From positions 289,970 through 353,969 of the forward strand of contig NZ_RCHC01000001.1 of assembly GCF_003664645.1 (NCBI RefSeq): a stretch of 64,000 bases of DNA, read 5' to 3'. Each line of letters begins with the position of its first letter. The first letter of the stretch is position 1. The DNA is from Acinetobacter chengduensis. GTDB taxonomy: Bacteria; Pseudomonadota; Gammaproteobacteria; Pseudomonadales; Moraxellaceae. The translations under genes were made by a program, and so were the position numbers. The notes below the pieces were generated by a model, which had not been told where the DNA came from, ran no database searches, and worked only from the letters and a program-made list of their open reading frames with translations. Of the stretch, positions 58,901 through 64,000 are shown piece after piece.

Positions 58901-60041
58901 CTTCTTTCGTTGGTGGCTCGCCTGGACGCATCACTTTGTAGATTTCTACAAGTGCTTCTTCACGACCAGATGTTGTATCTGCACGTAATGTGTCAGCAAT
59001 GAATGAACCGCGGTCAATGTCATTGGTAAACAATACGTTAAACTGTTTAACACCGCCTTCAGCCAATTTCACCATGATTTCATGGCTCAATACAGTATTC
59101 GCTGCAATCACTTCACCGTCACGTAGAGCGACGTCTTCAGCAATAATACGTTCGTATAGGTATTCATCAGGCACTGATAATTTTTCTAAGCCAGATGCTT
59201 CCATTTGACGAACGTGGCGCGCGTTAATACGTTTACCTTGTTCAACAATTACTTTGCCATCAGCACCAGCAATATCAAACTGCGCCATTTCACCACGTAG
59301 GCGTTCAGGCACTAGATCGATTTGGTAGCTACCCATGTCTAGGTATACAGGCACTTTCTCGTAGAACATATCGAGAATTTGTTCGTTGCCATAACCAAGC
59401 GCACGTAAAACCACAGTCGCAAGCAATTTACGACGGCGGTCGATACGTACATATACAAGGTCTTTCGCATCAAATTCGAAATCCAACCATGAACCACGGT
59501 AAGGAATGATACGTGCTGAGTAAAGTACTTTACCGCTTGAGTGTGTCTTGCCTTTATCGTGGTCAAAGAACACGCCTGGCGAACGGTGTAATTGAGATAC
59601 GATTACACGCTCAGTACCATTGATGACAAAAGTACCGTTGTCGGTCATGAGTGGCATTTCACCCATGTACACTTCTTGTTCACGTACGTCTTTGATTGAT
59701 TTCGTTTCACGATCTTTGATGATCAAACGAATTTTTACACGCATTGGTGCCGCAAAAGTTGAGCCACGAAGAATACATTCGCGCACATCAAATTCTGGTT
59801 TACCAAGACTATACTCAACGAATTCTAAAGCAGCATTGCCAGAATAACTTTCAATAGGAAAAACTGAACGAAATGCGGCTTGGAGACCGATATCTTCGCG
59901 GTTTTTTGGAGTTTTACCGTCTTGCAAGAAAGTTCGGTACGAGTCGACTTGGATCGCGAGCAAGTACGGAACATCCATCACTTTGGGCAATTTACCAAAA
60001 TTCTTACGGATCCGTTTCTTTTCGGTATATGAGTATGCCAT
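55953..60041 (-). CDS. rpoB: RNA polymerase beta subunit
   Basis: 1362 residues. The rifampicin-binding cluster (about 520-545, '[19 protein letters not shown]' then '[13 protein letters not shown]') carries the wild-type Q, D, H and S residues, so no classical rifampicin-resistance substitution is seen. Other signatures are '[15 protein letters not shown]', '[15 protein letters not shown]' and the C-terminal '[20 protein letters not shown]'. The ATG has GAGGA about 8 bases upstream. It is cotranscribed with rpoC. Confidence 0.98.
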   Translation of the reverse strand: MAYSYTEKKRIRKNFGKLPKVMDVPYLLAIQVDSYRTFLQDGKTPKNREDIGLQAAFRSVFPIESYSGNAALEFVEYSLGKPEFDVRECILRGSTFAAPMRVKIRLIIKDRETKSIKDVREQEVYMGEMPLMTDNGTFVINGTERVIVSQLHRSPGVFFDHDKGKTHSSGKVLYSARIIPYRGSWLDFEFDAKDLVYVRIDRRRKLLATVVLRALGYGNEQILDMFYEKVPVYLDMGSYQIDLVPERLRGEMAQFDIAGADGKVIVEQGKRINARHVRQMEASGLEKLSVPDEYLYERIIAEDVALRDGEVIAANTVLSHEIMVKLAEGGVKQFNVLFTNDIDRGSFIADTLRADTTSGREEALVEIYKVMRPGEPPTKEAAENLFNNLFFSSERYDLSPVGRMKFNRRLGRPYEVGTDQKSRAVEGILSNSDITDVLKTLVEIRNGKGEVDDIDHLGNRRVRSVGEMTENQFRVGLVRVERAVKERLSQAETDNLSPQDLINAKPVAAAIKEFFGSSQLSQFMDQNNPLSEITHKRRVSALGPGGLTRERAGFEVRDVHQTHYGRVCPIETPEGPNIGLINSLSVYAKCNNFGFLETPYRKVVDGRVTDDVEYLSAIEEVGTVIAQADSMVDADGSLLEEFVSVRHQGDFVRMPPEKVTHMDVSAQQVVSVAASLIPFLEHDDANRALMGSNMQRQAVPTLRADKPLVGTGMEANVAHDSGVCVLAGRGGRIEFVDASRIVIRVNEEEMVAGEAGVDIYNLIKYTRSNQNTCINQNVVVRLGDKVARGDVLADGPSTDGGELALGQNMRVAFMTWNGYNYEDSILLSERVLQEDRLTSIHIQELSCVARDTKLGAEEITADIPNVGEAALSKLDESGIVYIGAEVTAGDILVGKVTPKGETQLTPEEKLLRAIFGEKAADVKDSSLRVSSGVKGTVIDVQVFTRDGLEKDERAQAIEKAQLDAYRKDLKEEFKIFEEAARERIVRLLKGQESNGGGTTKRGDKLTEDLLTGLELPDLLEIQPVDEGIAERLTQIQVFLKEKGIEIDEKFAEKKRKLSTGDELTTGVLKVVKVYLAVKRRIQPGDKMAGRHGNKGVVSNILPVEDMPHDANGVPVDIVLNPLGVPSRMNVGQILETHLGMAAKGLGDQIDKMMQEQRTVLELRAFLDKIYNKVGGEQEDLDSLTDEEILVLSGNLRKGVPLATPVFDGAEEGQIKELLELANISRTGQTVLFDGRTGERFDRPVTVGYMYMLKLNHLVDDKMHARSTGSYSLVTQQPLGGKAQFGGQRFGEMEVWALEAYGAAYTLQEMLTVKSDDVEGRTRIYKNIVDGNHYMDPGMPESFNVLTKEIRSLGINIELKNGD

Positions 60042-60063
60042 CTGGAGTCCTCGGAAAGTAAAC

Positions 60064-60088
60064 TGAACCCGCCTGCAGAACGGGTTCA
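60064..60088 (-). promoter_or_regulatory. Hairpin just upstream of rpoB start
   Basis: TGAACCCG / CGGGTTCA stem with a 9-base loop, about 25 bases upstream of the rpoB ATG. It could modulate rpoB translation. Confidence 0.5.
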
Positions 60089-60152
60089 GAAAGAATTACG
60101 CAGGCCGATATGGCCACCACTTTTACAAATGCTGCAATTTATAGTGGTATTA

Positions 60153-60200
60153 AAACGCTTAACAATATTTTTTAGAACTGAAAAATATTGGTAAGCGTTT
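60153..60200 (-). promoter_or_regulatory. Long hairpin in the rplL-rpoB intergenic region
   Basis: AAACGCTTA-x-CAATATTTTT pairs with AAAAATATTG-x-TAAGCGTTT, about 19 base pairs with one interior mismatch. An RNase III processing site is known at this place in E. coli; this stem is a candidate equivalent. Confidence 0.6.
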
Positions 60201-60279
60201 GATCATTATGTTTATTTTCAATTTGTATGATTTTTATATCATGCAAACAAAAATCGAGCCGATTATTGTAACGCAAAAA

Positions 60280-60339
60280 GGCTGATGACCCAAGGGGCAC
60301 CAGCCATTTTCTGGAGCCGGTTATAAAAAAACCGACTCC
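60280..60339 (-). terminator. rplL-rpoB attenuator region
   Basis: Two stems: GGAGCCGGTT / AACCGACTCC with a T-rich loop (60313-60339), and GGCTGATG..CACCAGCC (60280-60305). Placed 9 bases after the rplL stop, they probably cause partial termination so that L7/L12 exceeds polymerase. Confidence 0.65.
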
Positions 60340-60347
60340 TCTTAAGA

Positions 60348-60716
60348 TTACTTAAGTGTAACTGTAGCACCAGCTTCTTCAAGTTTCTTCTTAAGTTCTT
60401 CGCCTTCTTCTTTAGAAACGCCTTCTTTAAGAACTGCAGGTGCGCCTTCAACCATGTCTTTAGCTTCTTTCAAGCCAAGGCCAGTAGCTTCACGAACTGC
60501 CTTAATTACAGCAACTTTGTTCGCACCGAAAGAAGTCAACTCAACGTTGAATTCTGATTGTTCTTCAGCAGCAGCAGCAGCGCCAGGAGCAGCAGCCACA
60601 GCTACAGCAGCAGCAGAAACGTTGAATTTCTCTTCGAAAGCAGAGATAAGTTCAACAAGTTCAAGAACAGTTTTTTCAGCAACTGCGTTTAGGATTTCTT
60701 CGTTTGTTAAAGCCAT
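60348..60716 (-). CDS. rplL: 50S ribosomal protein L7/L12
   Basis: Stalk protein, 122 residues, standard length. It has an N-terminal dimerisation helix, Ala-rich hinge ('[20 protein letters not shown]') and the C-terminal domain with '[20 protein letters not shown]' that contacts GTPase factors. Present in multiple copies per ribosome. AGTTACTC lies before the ATG. It follows rplJ by 48 bases. Confidence 0.98.
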   Translation of the reverse strand: MALTNEEILNAVAEKTVLELVELISAFEEKFNVSAAAVAVAAAPGAAAAAEEQSEFNVELTSFGANKVAVIKAVREATGLGLKEAKDMVEGAPAVLKEGVSKEEGEELKKKLEEAGATVTLK

Positions 60717-60764
60717 GAGAGTAACTCCAAATGGGTATTGAATGGTGTGTGTTTAAGTTTGAGC

Positions 60765-61271
60765 TTATGCAGCTTCTGACTCGTTTTTCTCTTTGAGCGC
60801 AGTAATAAGGCGACCCAATTTCGAAATAGGAGCTTGAAGAACAGATGCAAGCATAGTAAGCGCTTTTTCTTGGTTTGGAAGGTTCGCGATAACGCTAACT
60901 TCTGCACCTTGATAAAGTTTGCCGTCAAATGCAGCAGCTTTAAGTTCAAATGCTTTGTTAGTTTTAGCAAATTCTTCGAACAAACGAGCAGCAGCGCCCA
61001 TGTCGTCTTCAGAAGTTGAGAAAGCTAAGATTGTTGGGCCAACAAGGTTGTCGTTCAAGATATTGAATTGAGTATCTTGAAGAGCGCGTTTAGCCAAAGT
61101 GTTACGAACTACGCGAGTAGCAACACCTAGTTTACGAGCTTCAACACGTAGAGCAGTTAATTGCTCAACAGTTAAACCTTGGTAGTCAGCAACAACAGCA
61201 GCAAATGCAGTAGAAGCAACTTCAGTTACTTCAGCTACGATCTGTTTTTTGCCTTCGATAAGAAGAGCCAT
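60765..61271 (-). CDS. rplJ: 50S ribosomal protein L10
   Basis: Stalk base protein that carries L7/L12 dimers, about 168 residues. Start at 61271 ('MALLIEGKKQIVAEVTEVA') with TAGGAGGT 7 bases upstream; an in-frame ATG at 61301 is a poor alternative. C-terminal helix 'KLGRLITALKEKNESEAA' binds L12. In other bacteria L10 represses its own mRNA through a leader. Confidence 0.97.
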   Translation of the reverse strand: MALLIEGKKQIVAEVTEVASTAFAAVVADYQGLTVEQLTALRVEARKLGVATRVVRNTLAKRALQDTQFNILNDNLVGPTILAFSTSEDDMGAAARLFEEFAKTNKAFELKAAAFDGKLYQGAEVSVIANLPNQEKALTMLASVLQAPISKLGRLITALKEKNESEAA

Positions 61272-61324
61272 TGTAAAACCTCCTAACGGTGATTTATGCA
61301 TCTATACAGATGCACTCCCAGTTC

Positions 61325-61345
61325 GTAAATCCAATTTGGATTTAC
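61325..61345 (-). promoter_or_regulatory. Palindrome in the L10 leader
   Basis: GTAAATCC AATTT GGATTTAC, about 54 bases upstream of the rplJ ATG on the minus strand. Confidence 0.55.
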
Positions 61346-61566
61346 ACGCGGAGGATGAACAAATCACACCACCGCGTCTACTCAGGCTGGAATATTAAGA
61401 AAAGAGCATAAACGCCCCTCGCCCGAGGTCTTTGACGCTGACAAACTTACATTTATCAATTCAAAGTCTGCCTAAGTTCGCAAGAGACGGAACGTTTCTT
61501 GCGTAGAAATCAAAGCAGTACTTTGATTTCTACTCAGGGCTTTAAAATTCTGTAATAAGTCGAAAC
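61346..61566 (-). promoter_or_regulatory. rplA-rplJ intergenic L10/L12 leader
   Basis: A structured 220-base region with strong stems: GTAGAAATCAAAG / CTTTGATTTCTAC (13 bp, 61503-61533), CGCAAGAGACG / CGTTTCTTGCG (11 bp, 61479-61503) and CCTCG / CGAGG (61417-61428). It is expected to hold the L10 feedback leader and perhaps a promoter or processing site. Confidence 0.65.
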
Positions 61567-62262
61567 TTATTTAGAAACGTTTGCTACATCAACGATCAAA
61601 CCAGGACCCATAGTTGAGCTCAAAGTGATCTTTTGGATGTAAACACCTTTAGAAGTAGCAGGTTTTGCTTTCTTAAGGTCAGCGATAAGCGCTTCAACGT
61701 TTGAACGAACAGCTTCAGCAGTGAAACCTACTTGACCGATCGCAGCATGGATAATACCAGCTTTGTCTACGCGGTAACGTGCTTGACCAGCTTTTGCATT
61801 TTTAACTGCAGTCGCTACGTCAGGAGTTACAGTACCCACTTTAGGGTTTGGCATTAAGCCACGTGGACCAAGGATAGTACCTAATTTACCAACAACGCGC
61901 ATTGCATCTGGAGCAGCAATTACTACGTCGAAGTCAAGATTACCCGCTTGGATGCTTTCAGCAAGGTCATCAAAACCAACTACGTCCGCGCCTTCAGCTT
62001 TAGCAGCTTCAGCAGCAGCGCCTTGAGCAAACACAGCAACACGTACAGTTTTACCAGTACCTGCAGGAAGTGTAGTCGCGCCACGAACAACTTGGTCAGA
62101 TTTACGAGGATCAACACCTAGGTTTACAGCTACATCCAAAGATTCTTTGAATTTAGGTGCAGGAAGGCTTGCCAATACAGCAACAGCTTCTTCTAGCGTG
62201 TAAACTTTATGTGCTTCAACAGCAGCAACAATAGCTTTTTGACGTTTAGTTAACTTAGCCAT
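61567..62262 (-). CDS. rplA: 50S ribosomal protein L1
   Basis: 231 residues. It has the conserved rRNA-binding segments '[20 protein letters not shown]' and '[20 protein letters not shown]', and '[18 protein letters not shown]'. It is also the classical repressor of the rplK-rplA message. The start lies 3 bases after the rplK stop. Confidence 0.98.
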   Translation of the reverse strand: MAKLTKRQKAIVAAVEAHKVYTLEEAVAVLASLPAPKFKESLDVAVNLGVDPRKSDQVVRGATTLPAGTGKTVRVAVFAQGAAAEAAKAEGADVVGFDDLAESIQAGNLDFDVVIAAPDAMRVVGKLGTILGPRGLMPNPKVGTVTPDVATAVKNAKAGQARYRVDKAGIIHAAIGQVGFTAEAVRSNVEALIADLKKAKPATSKGVYIQKITLSSTMGPGLIVDVANVSK

Positions 62263-62265
62263 GTC

Positions 62266-62694
62266 TTATAGCTCCACTTCCAAGCCCATAGAACGTGCAG
62301 AACCAGCAATGGTACGTACACGAGCGTCTAAATCAGCACCAGTAAGATCTGGTTCTTTAGTAGTCGCAATTTCTTCTAGTTGAGCACGAGTTAGTTTACC
62401 TACTTTAGTTTTGTTAGGTACGCCTGAACCCTTTTGGATACCAGCAGCTTTCTTAAGAAGAACAGCAGCAGGTGGAGTTTTCATGATGAATGTGAACGAC
62501 TTGTCGTTGTACACAGTGATCACTACTGGAATTGGAAGACCAGCTTCAACTTTTTGTGTCGCAGCATTGAATTCTTTACAGAATGCCATGATGTTAACAC
62601 CACGTTGACCTAGTGCAGGACCAATCGGTGGAGATGGATTTGCTTTACCAGCTGGAACTTGCAGCTTGATATAGCCGTCAATCTTCTTAGCCAT
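62266..62694 (-). CDS. rplK: 50S ribosomal protein L11
   Basis: 142 residues, standard length. N-terminal '[20 protein letters not shown]' and '[19 protein letters not shown]', C-terminal rRNA-binding domain ending '[15 protein letters not shown]'. Upstream lies nusG with a 121-base spacer that should hold a promoter or the L1 repressor site. Confidence 0.98.
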   Translation of the reverse strand: MAKKIDGYIKLQVPAGKANPSPPIGPALGQRGVNIMAFCKEFNAATQKVEAGLPIPVVITVYNDKSFTFIMKTPPAAVLLKKAAGIQKGSGVPNKTKVGKLTRAQLEEIATTKEPDLTGADLDARVRTIAGSARSMGLEVEL

Positions 62695-62815
62695 TTCAAT
62701 TACCTCTGGGTACTAGCGCCGATGAAGGCTCCCCATCATTTACAAGTAACGATACCGTTACAACAACAATGCCCGATCTATATAAAATAGACCGAGCCGT
62801 TTCAACCAAAACTGA

Positions 62816-63349
62816 TTAAATTGTTTTTTCGACTTGTCGAAATTCCAACTCAACTTGTGTTGGTCGATTAAATACATTAATCGTAAGCGTCAAACGTGAT
62901 TTCTCGTAAAGAACTTCTTCCACCACACCTTTAAAGTCTGTGAATGGACCATCAATAACGAGTAATTCTTCACCAGGTTCAAACATCGTCTTAGGACGAG
63001 GTGCTTCACCTTTGTTATGCACGCGTGCAAGAATAGCGTCTGCTTCACGTTGCGTAATCGGGGCAGGCTTTTCAGCAGTACCACCAATGAAACCTAATAC
63101 TTTTGGACATTCTTTAACAATGTGCCAAGTTTCATCATTCATTTCCATTTCGACTAACACATAGCCAGGAAAGAACTTACGCTCAGATTTGCGTTTCTTA
63201 CCGTCCTTCATTTCCACTACTTCTTCAGTAGGGACAAGAACTTCACCAAAGCTATCGGCAACAGCGCTACGCTGGATTCGATCATTAAGTGAACGCATCA
63301 CTTGTTTTTCATAACCTGAATAGGCATGAATAATGTACCAACGTTTCAT
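62816..63349 (-). CDS. nusG: Transcription termination/antitermination factor NusG
   Basis: 177 residues. NGN domain at the start ('MKRWYIIHAYSGYEKQVMRS', 'FFPGYVLVEMEMND') and KOW motif near 130 ('GPFTDFKGVVEEVL'). It links RNA polymerase with Rho or the ribosome. Its start is 7 bases after the secE stop. Confidence 0.98.
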   Translation of the reverse strand: MKRWYIIHAYSGYEKQVMRSLNDRIQRSAVADSFGEVLVPTEEVVEMKDGKKRKSERKFFPGYVLVEMEMNDETWHIVKECPKVLGFIGGTAEKPAPITQREADAILARVHNKGEAPRPKTMFEPGEELLVIDGPFTDFKGVVEEVLYEKSRLTLTINVFNRPTQVELEFRQVEKTI

Positions 63350-63356
63350 AGCTCTC

Positions 63357-63797
63357 TTACCCGATAATAAACTTCATTAACCAGCCTAAGATGTAGTCAA
63401 AGCACCATAATACAATAGCAGCAATTACTACAACTGCAAGAACTTGCCAAGATGTGGTCACAGTCTCTTGCTTTGTCGGCCAAGTCACACGACGTAACTC
63501 AATTCGCGAATCTTTTAATAAGCGAACAAAGCCTTTGCCTTGATGGGTGGCGTATAATAAACCTAAAGCCACAACGATACAAGCCAAAATTACCCCAACA
63601 CGCACCCAAACATCATTCGCAGGCGCCCAATATGCTGGTAAATATTGACTTACCATCATAGCACCCACCAATAAAATCAAGGCGATAACCCATAGAATTA
63701 CATCTATCGGAGAACCAGACTTTACAACTTCAACAGGATTATTTCTTTGAGGAATTGCCGCTTCGCTTATCGCGTCACGTGATTTATCATTCGACAT
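63357..63797 (-). CDS. secE: Preprotein translocase subunit SecE
   Basis: 146 residues with three transmembrane helices ('VILWVIALILLVGAMMVSQY', 'VWVRVGVILACIVVALGLLY', 'VLAVVVIAAIVLWCFDYIL') like the E. coli form. It has the conserved amphipathic loop 'RIELRRVTWPTKQETVTTSW'. It stabilises SecY. It lies between tRNA-Trp and nusG, the standard order. Confidence 0.97.
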   Translation of the reverse strand: MSNDKSRDAISEAAIPQRNNPVEVVKSGSPIDVILWVIALILLVGAMMVSQYLPAYWAPANDVWVRVGVILACIVVALGLLYATHQGKGFVRLLKDSRIELRRVTWPTKQETVTTSWQVLAVVVIAAIVLWCFDYILGWLMKFIIG

Positions 63798-63872
63798 TTT
63801 TGTACTCGTCGTAGGATTCGCGACTTATTATATGACCAGTTTCACCAGCATCAAGCTTCTTTTTTAAAAATT

Positions 63873-63948
63873 TGGCAGGCCAGGAGGGACTCGAACCCCC
63901 AACATTCGGTTTTGGAGACCGACGCTCTACCAATTGAACTACTGACCT
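63873..63948 (-). tRNA. tRNA-Trp (anticodon CCA)
   Basis: 76 bases including encoded CCA. The acceptor stem AGGTCAG / CTGGCCT pairs fully with one G-T wobble, the anticodon loop is CTCCAAA, and the T-loop is GGTTCGAGTCC. Upstream of secE in the same direction, as in related genomes. Confidence 0.97.
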
Positions 63949-63953
63949 TTAGC

Positions 63954-63983
63954 ACAAATCGAGAGCCTAAACCCTCGATTTGT
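63954..63983. terminator. Hairpin near the window end
   Basis: ACAAATCGAG / CTCGATTTGT, 10-base loop; probably the terminator of an unseen gene upstream (in this cluster often tuf). The edge limits certainty. Confidence 0.55.
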
Positions 63984-64000
63984 ATATCACATCTATGCGT

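Noticed and set aside
59620..59847. Plus-strand frame opposite rpoB
   Set aside because: Same reason: shadow of the conserved essential gene.
1..64000. Search for prophage, integrative element, toxin-antitoxin or defence system
   Set aside because: No integrase, transposase, phage structural gene, restriction or CRISPR gene is visible. RecBCD is the only nuclease system, and it is core.

Overview
The window looks like a chromosomal segment of an Acinetobacter-type gammaproteobacterium (Moraxellaceae). This rests on gene content and style: AT-rich DNA, recC-recB-recD without ptrA, a polyphosphate:AMP phosphotransferase of the kind known from Acinetobacter, a UbiE with a long N-terminal extension, and several small secreted families typical of that genus. 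I made no database comparison, so the species is not assigned. I see no prophage, insertion sequence, integron or CRISPR array.

Layout. 1-5.5 kb: Hsp33 (hslO), then four DUF2147 secreted paralogs (1185, 1938, 2582, 5015) surrounding a cbpA-cbpM co-chaperone pair and a YdcH-like small protein. 5.5-9.5 kb, minus strand: a CorA-type divalent cation transporter, then rpsO-pnp. 9.5-10.3 kb: an intergenic region holding two related, tandem, minus-strand small-RNA-like units, each ending in an intrinsic terminator. 10.3-20 kb, minus: recC-recB-recD. 20-23.2 kb: a small unknown membrane-associated protein, pap (minus) and a FFLEELY-type protein. 23.4-26.6 kb: ubiE-ubiJ-ubiB, the late aerobic ubiquinone pathway. 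27-29.7 kb: a lipoprotein and an outer-membrane-like protein, both of unknown function. 29.9-33.8 kb: a patatin-like hydrolase, a small membrane protein and tex (minus). 34-36.6 kb: ompR and envZ, separated by an unusual inverted repeat. 36.8-38.3 kb: a CoA-transferase/hydrolase of acetate or succinate metabolism. 38.3-43.9 kb: an accessory-looking stretch of unknown exported and cytoplasmic proteins, a FrnE-type DsbA protein, a 57-residue secreted protein and a protein with a 12-fold Ala-Glu microsatellite. 43.9-51.4 kb: htpG, an LprI-like protein, ompW, an NhaC-type antiporter, an alpha/beta hydrolase, a hot-dog thioesterase, a glycine-zipper protein and a secreted protein. 51.5-64 kb, minus: the classical tRNA-Trp-secE-nusG-rplK-rplA-rplJ-rplL-rpoB-rpoC transcription/translation cluster.

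How the parts work together. The right end is the core RNA polymerase, stalk and L1/L11 ribosomal protein locus, with hairpin-rich leaders between rplA/rplJ and rplL/rpoB that suggest post-transcriptional control. RecBCD provides double-strand break repair. UbiE, UbiJ and UbiB act together in ubiquinone synthesis. OmpR/EnvZ senses envelope or osmotic state. Hsp33, CbpA/CbpM and HtpG are stress chaperones.

Most noteworthy are the paired small-RNA-like units beside rpsO, the DUF2147 expansion, the GC-rich palindromic element between rpoB and rpoC, the nested inverted repeat between ompR and envZ, the hexanucleotide coding repeat, and the short secreted gene at 40412.
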